From contig CAJNDS010002065.1 in NCBI GenBank assembly GCA_905221605.1, forward strand, positions 504,501-568,500: a DNA stretch of 64,000 nucleotides, read 5' to 3'. The stretch comes from Symbiodinium natans. Taxonomy: Eukaryota; Sar; Dinophyceae; Suessiales; Symbiodiniaceae. Positions 49,052-60,353 of this stretch are shown piece after piece. A program made the position numbers and the translations under genes. Numbering within the stretch: the stretch's first letter is position 1; the number at the start of each line of letters is the position of its first letter. The notes beneath the pieces were generated by a model that was given only the letters and a program-made list of their open reading frames with translations, did not search any database and had not been told where the DNA came from.

Positions 49052-49935
49052 GGGTCTGGGGCTGGGGGATTTAGGGGACTTTGGGTGCCTCCTGGGTTAG
49101 GGGGGGCGGGGGTTTAGTGGGCTTTAGGTGGTTTAAGGTGGTCTTGGGATCAGCTAAGGTTGGGTCGGGTTGCCCTAAACCCCGAACCCTAAGCCCTAAA
49201 GACCCTAATCCTAAATCGCTTGAACCCGAAATCCCAAAAACATAACCCCCTAAATTCTTCAACCGTAATTACTAAACCCTCACCCTTAACCGCCTTAACC
49301 CTAAAATCCTCAAGGAGGGCCAAGTCTTTGGGATGCAGGGGTGTTGATGCCTGAAATGAAACCCGATCAACCCTCTGTATCCCCTCGGGCCCTAGACCCT
49401 AAACCTTAAACCCTAAACCCTAAAACTTAAACCCTAAACCTTAAACCCCAAGACGAAAGCCCTTAAGCCATTGAATAACTAAAAGCCCTTACAGCCCCTT
49501 CGGCCTTTGAATCCCTTAACACCCCCATTAAGCCTTTAAAGACTCTTGCTGTGACTCCCAAGCCCTACAAAAAAGCAGGTGATAACCCCCTATATGGGGC
49601 ATAACACCCAAGATAGTAGGTAAATGGAGCTCCCAAGCAATCCCCATACCCTAAATGTGCAGGGTATAGGGTTTAGAAAGCCCACAGAAGCCCAAGAATA
49701 TATGGGGGTTCACGACAAGAGGGTCCCAGAATATCAACCGCCAAAAGTAGGATTCCGCAGGTCCCGCAAGAAGCCCGAGATAGGCCCCGGAAAAGCGCAG
49801 AATCGCGGTGCCTGCCCCACAGGGATTTTGCTCGATCGATGTGGGACTGCGGCGTTATTTAGTTCGGCTTCATTATCCCTACATAGCCTCAAGTATGAGG
49901 GAACCTAGGGGGGTAGAGAAGTGAGGAGAGAAGAA
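49052..49935. other. repeat remnants, no gene recognised
   Basis: Degenerate CCCTAAA words, a family I repeat at 49553-49620 (shared with 59438-59507: CTCCCAAGCCCTACAAA) and a family D copy at 49697-49800. Confidence 0.5.
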
Positions 49936-49959
49936 ACTATGGAGGCTCGGTTGGGGTTG

Positions 49960-50545
49960 GGTGGAGGTTCTGTACGGACTGGTGACACTCGTTTTGGGGG
50001 GTCTTGGAGGCTGGAACCCCTCCTACTCCACTAGGAGGGTCGGAGTCTTTGTTGGGCTGGTGACACCCCTCTAAGAAGCGCTTGGAGGCTTCGTTTGAAG
50101 CTGGGTGACACCTTTCCTGGAGGGTGTTGGCGGCTTTGTTGGGGCTGGGTGACTTTTTTTTTGGATGGTCTTGGGGGGTTTTGTTGGGGCTGGTGACATC
50201 TCTCTTGGAGGGTCTTGGATGCTCTGTTGGGGTCTTGAAGGGTCTGTTGAGTTGGGGCTGGGTGACACCCTCTTGGAGGGTCTTGGAGGTTCTGTTGGGG
50301 CTGGGTGACACCCTCTTGGAAGGTCTTGGAGGCTCTGTTGGACGTTCTGTTGGGGCTGGTGGCACTCTTCTTGGAGGGCTCTCTTGTGACTGGGTGACAC
50401 CTCTCTTGGAGGCTATGTTGATACTGGTGACGCCCGTTTTGGGGGGTCTTGGTGGCTGGAACGGGCTCAGCACTGGTGACCCCTTTAGGAGGGTCTTGGA
50501 AGCTTTGTTGAGGGGTGCAACTCCTCCTGTTAAAAGGTGTTGATG
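49960..50545. repeat. minisatellite, ~43-bp unit
   Basis: Units such as GGGGCTGGGTGACACCCTCT plus TGGAGGGTCTTGGAGG, about 12 degenerate copies. A 274-codon minus-strand frame (49937-50761) rich in S, P, K and T spans it. Weak possibility of a disordered repeat protein, but repeat-derived is more likely. Confidence 0.75.
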
Positions 50546-50789
50546 GCTGCGTTGAGGATGTACGACGGGGGGCAAGGGGGTGTATGTAAGGGGTGCAAGG
50601 GGGCGTAAGCGGTGTAAGGGCGGTGTGAAGGGGCTGTAACGGGGGGAGCGGGGTGCTGCAAGGGGGGGTGTAAGGGGGCTGTTAGAAACATTGTGGCGCG
50701 ATTCCTGTGTTTGCGGTCCTGGCAAGCAAGGAGGTTTAGGTAAATTGAGCGTTCTGCGCAATTAAGCAGCTGTGTTTTTCGAACGCTTT

Positions 50790-51200
50790 GAATATGCTGT
50801 ATGCTTCCAAATTGCTGCAGAGTGCTTTACTTTGTTCCGGAAATGCCTGAATTGCTTTAAAATGCTTCATATGGTTCCAAAAGTACTGCCAAAATGCTCC
50901 AAAATGCTGCAAAAATGCTTCAAAAATGCTCGAAAATGCAAAGTGCTGCAAAATGCTTCCAGATTGGAAAATGCTTGAAAATGCTCCAATGCTCCAGATG
51001 CTTTCCAAAATGCTGTAAAATGCTTCGAAATGCTGGAAAATGCTTGCTCCTGTTGTTCAAATGCTCCAAATGCTGCAAAATGTTAAAATGCTCGAAATTG
51101 AATGGCAATGCTCCAAAATGCTCCAGATTGTTGCAGAAATGCTCCAAAATACTGTAAAAATGCTTCAAAATGCTTGAAAAAGTTTGAAAATGCACCAATC
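50790..51200. repeat. AAAATGCT minisatellite
   Basis: About 35 degenerate copies of a 9-12-base unit AAAATGCTNC. Open frames on both strands are repeat artefacts. Confidence 0.85.
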
Positions 51201-51400
51201 TGCTCTAGGTGGTCTTAAGTGTGCAGAAATGTTTTAAACTGCTTCGACATTTTGAAACGCAATCATTTTTTCTAGCCTTGTACGCATGTTTCGTGAATGA
51301 CGTGTCCGCGCATGTTTGCTCAAAGAGTTTGTAGGGCGGTGAGGGGTCCGGGCGCCGGGATGGGATTGCTGAGTCGTTGAGCTTAGATTCCTAGTACTGT

Positions 51401-51501
51401 GTGCCGGGAGGCAGGCGGAAAGCGTTTCGCAGCCAGCCGCGCCAGCAGAGTGGGCGGCGACCTGCCCGGTGTCAAGGCCCGGAGAACTTGACGCGCGAGA
51501 G

Positions 51502-51551
<50 letters not shown>

Positions 51552-51670
51552 GGAAAAAAGAGCACAAAGAGTGTCTGTCAGGCTACATGCTGTACAGCCA
51601 GTACCTCGCGTCGGGCGCCCCCCCGCCACCACCTGCTCTTGTGTTGTGTGTGTGTTGGTTGTGTGTGTGA
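51401..51670 (+). CDS. possible exon containing a (GA)n tract
   Basis: The frame is open through a (GA)n stretch (RERERE) and continues WKKEHKECLSGYMLYSQYLA then SGAPPPPPALVL before GT repeats. The part after the GA tract is protein-like. The part before is basic and glutamine-rich. Borders not determined. Confidence 0.3.
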
Positions 51671-51719
51671 GAGAGAGAAACACTGCAAGTGAAGCCAAGG
51701 ACCTTCAGGAGCGGGTTTA

Positions 51720-52478
51720 GGGAGGCTAATAGGATAAAAGGGATTTAATTATAATTTAGTTGGCAATTGACAGAAGTCCGAACCCATCTCTATAAGGAAG
51801 GGATTGCAAATATTGAACAAAGGATATGTGTATATAGACTTTCATTGTTAGGATTTAGGGTTTAGTGTTTTTCAAATATTCATGTATGAAAGATAATCAC
51901 AAAGTCCCAAAAGCCCAGAACAAATCATCATGATTCTCGAATTTTACGACTGTGAAAGATTGATGATGTAGGAAGGAAGAATTTTCATGTGAGATCAATC
52001 GTGGACTTGATAGATTTCCGAATCAATCAAAAATATTGAGATTTTACGGTATGATTCGATATTCGTTAAACCTCAGATTATTTTCATTGGCCCGATTCTG
52101 CGAAAAATCCATGGTTCATAAAATCTCGAAGAAAGAGATGCTTTGTTCGCATTGCCCGAAAATCTATGAATATTCATCATTGACAATGAATGATCATATC
52201 TCGAAGGTTTTTTTACCTATATGATCAATCGTTCATACAAAGGTTTCTGAATGTATAAGTTGTACGATGATCATTCCATTTTATCAAAACCTCCAAGAAG
52301 CAACATTTTGAAAATATTAATTTTAGGAAACTCTGCGAATATGAAAGACTGATTATATAGGAAGGAAGAAATTTCCGTTATATTCTGAATCATGGTCACT
52401 CATAGAATTCCAGGCAATTCAAAAAAGAAATCAGAATTTGTGAGGCTTAGAAATCATCATTCGATATTCATAAAACCT

Positions 52479-52516
<38 letters not shown>

Positions 52517-53232
52517 ATTATTTCAATTGACCGAAATTCTATGAGCGCCCATGATTCAGAATATATCGAAGATTTCTTCCTTCGTATATGATCACTCATT
52601 CATACCCGCAGATGTTCCGAAGCTTGAGACGAAAAAACATTTGTTTCTTTGAGGCTTCGCGAAGATCGAATGATAATCGCAAAACTTCAAGATCGCAGCA
52701 ATATGTATTTGACTCGTGAATTGTAACGAATATAAATTATTCATATAGTAAGGAAGAAACTTTCGATATGGACATTCGTAGAATTTCGGATCAATCAAAC
52801 AAATTCTGAGGTTTTACGATCATCGTTCGATATGCATAAAACCTCAACGAAAGAGAACATTTTCAATTGATCGAAATTCTATGAGTGCCCATGATTCATT
52901 ATGTATTGGAGATTTGTCCGTCCTATATGATCATTCATTCACATGTGCAGAAATTTGGAAGACTGAAATTAAGAATTCATTCAGGAAGATAGCATGATAA
53001 TCGCAAAACCTCAAAATCTCAGAAATACTTATTTGATTCTTGAGTTGTAATGAATGTGAATGATTGATCATATAGTAAGGAAGAAACTTTCGACATGGAT
53101 ATTCACAGAATTTCGGATCAATCAAACAAATTCTGAGGTTTACGGTCTTCATTCGATATTCATAAACCTCAGGGAAAGAGAATATTTTCCAATTGACCGA
53201 AACTCTATGAGCGTCCATGGTGGAGACGGGGA
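51720..53232. repeat. AT-rich satellite, ~320-410-bp unit
   Basis: Four degenerate tandem units marked by AAACCTCA..GAAAGAG at about 52066, 52472, 52839 and 53162, each with TTTTCAATTGACCGAAATTC-like and TATATGATCATTCATTC-like words. AT content is much higher than the surroundings. Minus-strand frames at 52592-52798 and 52931-53218 are similar to each other because they lie in successive units. No coding call. Confidence 0.75.
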
Positions 53233-53234
53233 GC

Positions 53235-53570
53235 TAAACCCTAAACCCTAAACCCTAAACCCTAAACCCTAAACCCTAAACCCTAAACCCTAAACCCTAA
53301 ACCCCAAACCCTAAACCCTAAACCCTAAACCCTAAACCCTAAACCCTAAACCCTAAACCCTAAACCCTAAACCCTAAACCCTAAACCCTAAACCCTAAAC
53401 CCTAAACCCTAAACCCTAAACCCTAAACCCTAAACCCTTAAACCTAAACCCTAAACCCTAAACCCTAAACCCTAAACCCTAAACCCTAAACCCTAAACCC
53501 TAAACCCTAAACCCTAAACCCTAAACCCTAAACCCTAAACCCTAAACCCTAAACCCTAAACCCTCAACCC
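53235..53570. repeat. CCCTAAA array, longest in window
   Basis: About 47 nearly perfect units, starting directly at the edge of the AT-rich satellite. Confidence 0.97.
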
Positions 53571-54850
53571 TCAAACCCTGAAGCCTAAAACCAAAAACCT
53601 GAAAAGCCAGAACCTGTGCAGCTTCAACTAGCATGCTCTTGAAACTCAAGCCACCTCTGCAGCCCTAGAGCCTCACGAAGCTACTCTGCCTTTTCCCGCC
53701 TTCCCCTGCCTGCTTCCTCGCCTCCATGGCCCGGCTCGTCTTCCGTCAGGCCTGCTAGACTATCCAACTTGTGTAAACCAACTTCAGCCTTGTTCTGTCA
53801 GGTGGTGCACACACTCGGGTTTGGGCCTCAAGAAACAAGCTCTTGAAAACTTAGTAAACTTAGTTAGTCATTTGTCTGTTCCTGAGGAGCGGAGAGGTGA
53901 AGTTCATCGAACTTCGTGAAGTTCGTGGGTGGATCCGGGCCAGGCTCTTACACACTGTAGTGCACCTTAACCCTACCTTACACTTTCTTAGGATGGTCCC
54001 CGTTTGAAGAGGGACTTCTCCGTCTTCTGGGTGTGGGAAGACGAGGCTGGGGGCACTTGTCCCTGCTTCGTTGCTTGAGTTTCTTTCTTCGCCTGCCAGG
54101 ATGGGAACAGGACCAGGCGGCCAAAGAAGGCACCGGGCTCAGCTGCAAAACTTAGCTACTTGTAAAAACTGTAAACCATGCTGACTCCTTGAACTTAGGT
54201 CCCAGTGCAGGTGAGGGAGGCGGCAAGGGGTGCCAGATCTGAACAAACGACCTGGAACCCCTTTTTGAAAAGGCGGAGTAGCCTAGTGAGGCTCGCTGCC
54301 ATGCTTCGCAGCGGGCGAACCGACCCCCGTCGGGTCGCGAGGCTGCGGGGAGATCATAATAATGGGTATGGTGGCTGGCGTACCCTTCGCCTCCGAGCAG
54401 TGCGATTGGTGAGGCCAGACCACTGATAGCTTCATGTATATAGGGCCTATATAGGGGTACAATGTATATATATATATATATATTCAAGAGTAGCTATACA
54501 AGAAATATATATATATATATATATATGTATATGGATATAGTACTAACTCAAGAAATATTATTATCTCCTCACAGCCATGTTTTTGAAAAAGCGAGGCGAT
54601 CGCAGCAAAGAAGGAAGGGTTGCAGGGTTTTAGGGGTTTAGGGTTTTCGGGGTTTGGGGTTTTAGGGGTTTAGGGTTTAGGGCTTTCAGGGTTCAGGGTT
54701 TTTAGGGTTTAGGGTTTTAGGGTTGAGGATCTGTATGGTTTAGGGTTTTTAGGGCTTAGGGCTTTTAGGGTTTAGGGTGTTTAGGTTCTTAGAAAGTCTT
54801 AGAGATTTAGGGTTTAAGGTTTTCGGGGTTTAGGGTTTGGGGGTTGAGGG
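53571..54850. other. unique DNA with no recognised gene
   Basis: Mixed composition to 54425, including an imperfect inverted repeat GAAGTTCATCGAACTTCGTG at 53900. A minus-strand 111-codon frame at 54152-54487 and a plus frame at 54205-54426 show no family motif. (AT)n at 54460-54530, then decayed TTTAGGG to 54840. Confidence 0.4.
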
Positions 54851-55066
54851 GAGGGTGTAGGGGCACAAGGGGGGAAGGGAGGGGAGAAGGGAGGGGGAGG
54901 GGGGGAGGGGGTGGAGGGGGGGGAGGGGGTGGAGGGGGGGGAGGGGGGAGGGGGGAGGGAGGGAGGGAGGGAGGGAGGGAGGGAGGAGGGAGGGAGGGGA
55001 GAGAGAGAGGAGAGAGAGAGGAGAGAGACAGGAGAGAGAGAGAGAGAGAGGAGAGAGAGGGGAGAG

Positions 55067-55160
<94 letters not shown>
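54850..55160. repeat. GGGA then (GA)n purine tract
   Basis: GGGGGA/GGGA repeats followed by about 85 bp of pure GA. Serine/leucine and arginine/glutamate frames are artefacts. Confidence 0.97.
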
Positions 55161-55545
55161 AATCTGAGCATGGCGAACTTGTTCTTTCGACAGGGGGGGG
55201 GGGAAACTTAAGTGTTCCTCCCCCCCGTTGGGGGGTTGGGGTACTAGTGTTAGGTTTAGATTTGTTTAGAGCCTACTGTATGTTAGATTAGGGTTTTAGG
55301 TGTTAGTTAGTTTTTTTTATGGTGGCAGAGCACCCTCAACCCCCACTCGGTTTGAAGCATGTATGGCCCGAAACCCTAAGCCTCAAACTCTAAAAACCCA
55401 AGGCTCGTAAACTCTTAACCCCACACCCTGAAAAAATAAACTTAAAATGGTAGCTCCTAAACCCTAAACCCTACACCGTAGACCCTAAATACCTTAAACT
55501 CTCAATCCCTAAGCCCCTAACAGAGGGTAGGGCACTTTTGACACA

Positions 55546-55629
55546 GGGAGAGCGCAAACGGTGTGAGGGGATAGGGTTGGATGGGATATCCTAGGCTTGG
55601 GCTGGGATCACACCGTTTGCGCCATCCCT
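55546..55629. repeat. hairpin-forming palindrome
   Basis: GCGCAAACGGTGTGA at about 55551 pairs with TCACACCGTTTGCGC at about 55606, extended by GGGA/TCCC, with a 40-nt loop. Could be a MITE or a structured RNA. A second stem (GTATCCTTAAG / CTTAAGGATAC, about 55734 and 55780) follows in AT-rich sequence. Confidence 0.6.
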
Positions 55630-56330
55630 CTTTTGCACGCAGACGAAAGCAAAACATAATTTTTCGACGAGATTATTCATAGATGAACCATTCTGGATAT
55701 TCGCAAAAACAGGTTGTCGATGCAACATTGCGTGTATCCTTAAGACAAATTAAGGAATCATGTCATGATAATAGTATAGTTCTTAAGGATACAAGACCCA
55801 CTAAAATAGAGGGTATTAGGGGAACCCATAAAGATTAGGTTGCTGAGTCCGGCTTGCTCTGAGTCCAAAACTCAAGACACCGAGAAAGGCGTGTTTAGAG
55901 CTTCGGGTTTCGAGTTTATTATTTGGGGTATGAACCCGGACACGACGACAAGGTAGTCAGGACCCTAAGTTCAAAGACCTAAACAGGACCGCTAAATTCG
56001 AAAGCTTAAGCCCCAAACCCTAGGCCGAGGCCCTAAACCCCAAACCCCTAATCCCCAAACCCCCAACCTCAACCCCAAACCCTAAACCCCAAACTTAAAT
56101 CCCAAACCCTAAACCCCCAAACCCTAAACCCCCAAGCCCTAAACCCCAAACCCCAAACTCAAACCCTGAACCCTGAACCCCAAGCCCTAAACCCAGAATT
56201 CCAAACCCCAAACCCAAACAAACCCCAAACCCCAAACCCTAAACCGCAAGCCCTAAACTCCAAACCCTAAACTGCCCTAAACCCCAAATCCCAAACCCTA
56301 AACCCTAAACCCTAAACCCGAAACTTCAAG
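55630..56330. other. AT-rich patch, then decayed CCCCAAA repeats
   Basis: 55640-55800 is AT-rich and might be organellar, but I could not read a protein or rRNA from it. 56030-56320 is degenerate CCCCAAACCCTAAA. Confidence 0.4.
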
Positions 56331-56397
56331 GCATCTGCTCCACGAAGCTACCGCGCGCGCGGCCTCGCCTCGAGGCACCGCTGGAGGAGAGGGCTGG
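56331..56397 (+). CDS. exon-like island (22 codons)
   Basis: After AAACTTCAAG reads one base plus HLLHEATARAASPRGTAGGE and GW, ending TGG|GTTTAGGG. CCCTAAA array left, TTTAGGG array right. Confidence 0.45.
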
Positions 56398-56650
56398 GTT
56401 TAGGGTTTAGGGTTTAGGGTTTAGGGTTTAGGGTTTAGGGTTTAGGGTTCAGGGTTCAGGGTTTAGGGTTTAGGGTTTAGGGTTTAGGGTTTAGGGTTTA
56501 GGGTTTAGGGTTTAGGGTTTAGGGTTTCGGGTTTCGGGTTTCGGGTTTCGGGTTTCGGGTTTCGGGTTTCGGGTTGCGGGTTGCGGGTTGCGGGTTGCGG
56601 GTTCGGGTTTAGGGTGTAGGGTTTAGGGTGTAGGGTTTAGGGTTTAGGAT
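56398..56650. repeat. TTTAGGG - TTTCGGG - TTGCGGG array
   Basis: About 17 TTTAGGG units, eight TTTCGGG, then four TTGCGGG, a stepwise series of homogeneous variants. Confidence 0.95.
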
Positions 56651-57259
56651 CTAGGGTTTAGGGTTTAGGGTTTAGGGGTTTGATTGCAAGGTTCAGGCTT
56701 TAGGGTTAGGACTTTTGGGGTTCAGGGTTTAGAGTTTACGCCCCAAACTAACCCGAAGCCCGCTCGTCAGTAGACAGGCTGTCGCCAGAAGTGGCTTCCA
56801 CGAACTTTTAAGGATAGTTCAGCATACCCCAAACCCATACCCCTTAACCTATAAAAGGGGAATGTAAGGAAGGATTTTGCCATACCCCTGAGTTTCTTCA
56901 TGTGGGTATGCCCAGGGGGTATGCTGAACATTTCTTAGATCTGAATTTCCGCGCTTGCGAATGGCGCCGAGAGCGGAAGTGTATCCCAAACTTCTTTGTT
57001 TTGCAGGCTTGGAAAATCTTAGTAGTTTTGGCGTGCTGGATGCTCTAAACCCTAAGCCCAAAACCCGAAACCCTAAATCCTAAACCCTAAACCCAAAAAC
57101 TAGGTCACGTGTTGATAAAAAACCTGGTGTCGAGCACCTTTTTCAGGGACATGCAAGAGGCCAATCTACTGTCATGTGCAGCGATTTGGGCATTCTGTGG
57201 TTGTCAGGGTTGTCATGTGTTGAACAGCAGGACGCGTCAAATCTAGTTTTTGCCATCTC
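56651..57259. other. no gene recognised
   Basis: Includes an imperfect palindrome at 56816-56936 with AGCATACCCC and GGGGTATGCT-type ends, possibly another MITE. No supported frame. Confidence 0.45.
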
Positions 57260-57530
57260 AAACCCTAAACCCTAAACCCTAAACCCTAAAGCCTAAACCC
57301 TAAAGCCTAAACCCTAAACCCTAAACCCTAAACCCTAAACCCTAAACCCTAAACCCTAAACCCTAAACCCTAAACCCTAAACCCTAAACCCTAAACCCTA
57401 AAACCCTAAACCCTAAACCCTAAACCCTAAACCCTAAGCCCTAAACCCTAAACCCCTAAACCCCTAAACCCCTAAACCCCTAAACCCCTAAACCCCTAAA
57501 CCCCTAAACCCCGAACCCTGCACCCTAAAC
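57260..57530. repeat. CCCTAAA then CCCCTAAA array
   Basis: About 28 heptamers followed by eight octamers CCCCTAAA. Confidence 0.95.
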
Positions 57531-57659
57531 CCTAAACCCTAAACCCTAAATAAACCCTAAAGCCGAAAGCCTAAATAAACCCTAAACCCTATAAAGGCTA
57601 AACCCTAAACCCTGGACCCTGAACCCTGAACCCCTAAACCCAAAACGCTAACCCCCAAC

Positions 57660-57735
57660 CATATATATATATATATATGCATATATATATATATATGTAT
57701 ATGTATGTATGTATGTATATATATATATACACATA
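57660..57735. repeat. (AT)n microsatellite
   Basis: TA/AT with GTAT interruptions. Confidence 0.9.
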
Positions 57736-58278
57736 CGTATATACATGAAACCACCAGGTTTTATATCAACACGCCTCCAAAAACTTTGGTCCGGGTTTCG
57801 AGGGCAGAAGCCTAGTGGGTACGAAGGGGCGAGGGCTTCATCACCCTTCGTCTTGCCTTAGTTTCGCGGTTTCTTGTCCCTGAACCCTAAACCCCCAAAC
57901 CCTAGACCCTAAAACCGAAACCCTAAACCCTAAACCGAAAACCCACTATTCCCTAGAGCCTACACCCATCGCAGGGCTCTTTTGAAGACTCCCTAGACCA
58001 CCTTGTGAGGGTTTAGGGCTTATAGGGTTTAGAGAATTTTGTTCAGATTAGAAGATCGGATGTTGTAGGGTCCTTCCGGCAATGGTCTAAGGGTAGGTAT
58101 ATTGGGTTAGTCCTTTACCGTCCATATCAAAGGGTTCTGAAGTAGTATGGGCAGTTGGACTGTTTGGTAGGGTTTAGGGTTTAGGGTTTAGGGCTTAGGG
58201 CTTAGGGCTTTTTGGGCTTATAGGGCTTAGGGTTTTAGGGCTTATAGGGTTTAGGGTTTAGGGTTTCGGGGTTCGCAG
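57736..58278. other. no gene recognised
   Basis: Unique DNA with decayed telomeric words, and TTTAGGG/CTTAGGG units at 58168-58270 leading to the exon acceptor. Confidence 0.4.
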
Positions 58279-59032
58279 TCTGCCGTCATGCCAGCATGTG
58301 CCTTCTCCTACTTCTGCGCGGAAGCGCAGGACGGCCAGTCCGTCTCCAGATGCTGCCCTACTCCGCTGCTACACGTATCATGCTGAGCAGGGCCCGCCAT
58401 CTCCAGTTCAGAGCGCGGACAGTCCTTGGACGAAAAAGAGTTTAGGGTTTAGGGTTTAGGGTTTAGGGTTTAGGGTTTAGGGGTTCAAGAAGTTGCATGT
58501 GGAACAGGTCGCCCTGCTACCGCCTCTGGAGAATCCGCAGGAGAGTCGCTGGAAGTTGTTTCTACAACGCTCTGTGGAGATGCAAAAGAAGCACGACGCC
58601 GATGTTCGGCAGGCTGCTGTGTGGGATGATGATGTCATGCGCGAGCACGCGCTCGCCGATGAGGACTCCATCGTTTCCGCCAGTCCGTCCCTACGCCATC
58701 GCCTGCAGCTCCCATGGCCTCTCCGCAGCAGGCGTCCACGCGTACGACGCGCTGCACACCAGGCCGCCGGTCTGTGGACGAAGGCTGCCGCAGGAACCTC
58801 GAGACCTTGCAAACGGGGCCGTCGTCCGAAATGCTTGCACCCACTCCGTGTGCACATGCTTCAAAGCGGAAGTCGACAAGGGCAGCTGGCACTCATGTGT
58901 GCCAAGCGGTTTGGCACACAGGAGTGCTGGGGTTCAAAGCCGTTCCCCAAAGAACGACACCAAGACTTGTCCGACTCGGAGAAGAAGATGTGTCACGTAT
59001 ATAAGGGGTCCCAAATTAAGGGCCCATATTAG
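58279..59032 (+). CDS. two-exon gene fragment split by a telomeric intron
   Basis: Exon 58279-58439 (after GGTTCGCAG) reads two bases and 53 codons, ending MLSRARHLQFRARTVLGRKR. Exon 58481 onward starts GFKKLHVEQVALLPPLENPQ and continues ESRWKLFLQRSVEMQKKHDA then WDDDVMREHALADEDSIVSA. The 41-bp array between is phase 0 on both sides. The second exon's formal frame runs to a stop at 59032, but past about 58700 other frames look equally protein-like, so its 3' border is uncertain. The acidic, helical part (58481-58690) is the best supported. No family is recognised. Confidence 0.5.
58440..58480 (+). other. candidate intron made of TTTAGGG repeats (41 bp)
   Basis: Exactly G(TTTAGGG)5TTTAG between AGA and GGG codons, phase 0. 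Retention gives GTT TAG. The shortest of the series. Confidence 0.55.
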
Positions 59033-60350
59033 GGCCGCGGCCATACAACTACCCTGAGACATGGGGCACCATAGTTTCCTAAGCCCGAAAAGACCTAAAC
59101 CCTAAACCCCAAGCCCTAAACCCGTAAACCCTAACCCTAAACCCCCTAAACCCTAAACGGCAAGCCCGCGAGGAGATGATGCGTCGCCTGCGCTGGCGTC
59201 GGAATCGCGCCTTTCTGCTGCTCGCCGAAATCGAGACCCTAACCCTAAGTAAACCCTAGACCCTAAACCCTAAACCCCAAACCCCAAACCCAAAACCCTC
59301 AACCCTAAGCCCTAAACCCTAAACCCAACCCCTTCATCCTCCCCTGTCAGCCAAAGAGCCCGAAACTCTGGATCCTAAGGTTCACGTGTTTTGGGTTCCG
59401 TGTTTTTTTGATTGAAAGTTTAGACTTCACCTCTGACTCCCAAGCCCTACAAACTAGTAGGTTGTAGCCAACTAAATATAGGGCATGACCCCAAAACACC
59501 CGAAAGTCTAAAGGCCCCAACCCTAAACCCTAAACCCTACAGTCAAACAGTGTGGCCTAAATCATCTATATACCCTAAACCCTAAACCCTAAACCCTAAA
59601 CCCTAAACCCTAAACCCTATACCGTGACCCCACAGCTACTCGGGGTCCTTGCTGGCTTGCGTTGTCGCTGGGGCTTCTGGTTTGGTTGTTGCCTAAGCCG
59701 AAAACCCAAAACCCTAAACCCGAAACCTTAATCCCTAAACCCTAAGCCCTAAACCCCCGAGCTCAAGGTTTAGGGGTAAGGGTGGTTCAGTGAGTTGCTG
59801 GTTCTGGTACTTAGTGAAGGGTTGAGGGTGTTTAGGGTTTCGGGTTTAGAGTTCCGACAGCGGGACGCAAAAGAAAGCCATGCTGAAAGGCCCGAGCGCC
59901 CACGTGGCTGGGCCGCGTTGTAGAGGAAGCGGGTGCAACCCTAAACCCTCAACCCTCAACCCTCAACCCTAAACCCTAAACCCTAAACCCTAAACCCTAA
60001 ACCCTAAACCCTAAACCTTCTGGACAAGCCAGAGGTGCAAACATGTTATCTTCCTTTTCCAGTCAAGGATGAGGTCGAGCTCGACGTGTTTTTGTTGGCT
60101 TCTGAGACTTGTTGGATCCCTTTTTCTGGCAATTCACCCCCAAAGGGGGTTTGGGCTTAGGGTTTACCTATTCGCTTCAGAACCCCCCATTCTTTTAACA
60201 ATCCACACCATTTGCCTAAGAACCCCAAAGAATCAAAGAATTATCCCTATATTGCCCTTGTAAGGGGGATTATTTTCATTTTTGGGCGGTTCTTAAGCAA
60301 TTCGTAGTAAGCGCTTCTACGGAGATTCTGCTCGCCTGAGCCGTCACAAA
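59033..60350. other. telomere-like arrays and short islands
   Basis: CCCTAAA arrays at 59098-59155, 59575-59625 and 59938-60018, and a family I repeat at 59438-59507. GC-rich islands at 59155-59235 and 59860-59930 have no chosen frame. 60020-60350 holds no convincing gene upstream of the PPR start. Confidence 0.5.
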
Positions 60351-60353
60351 GCG

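Noticed and set aside
54152-54487. Minus-strand 111-codon ORF with a hydrophilic C-terminal part
   Set aside because: No recognisable family, start lies in an (AT)n tract and the opposing frame is equally open; not enough to call a gene.
54830-55291. SL-, RE- and GE-repeat ORFs
   Set aside because: (GA)n and GGGA tracts are open in all frames.
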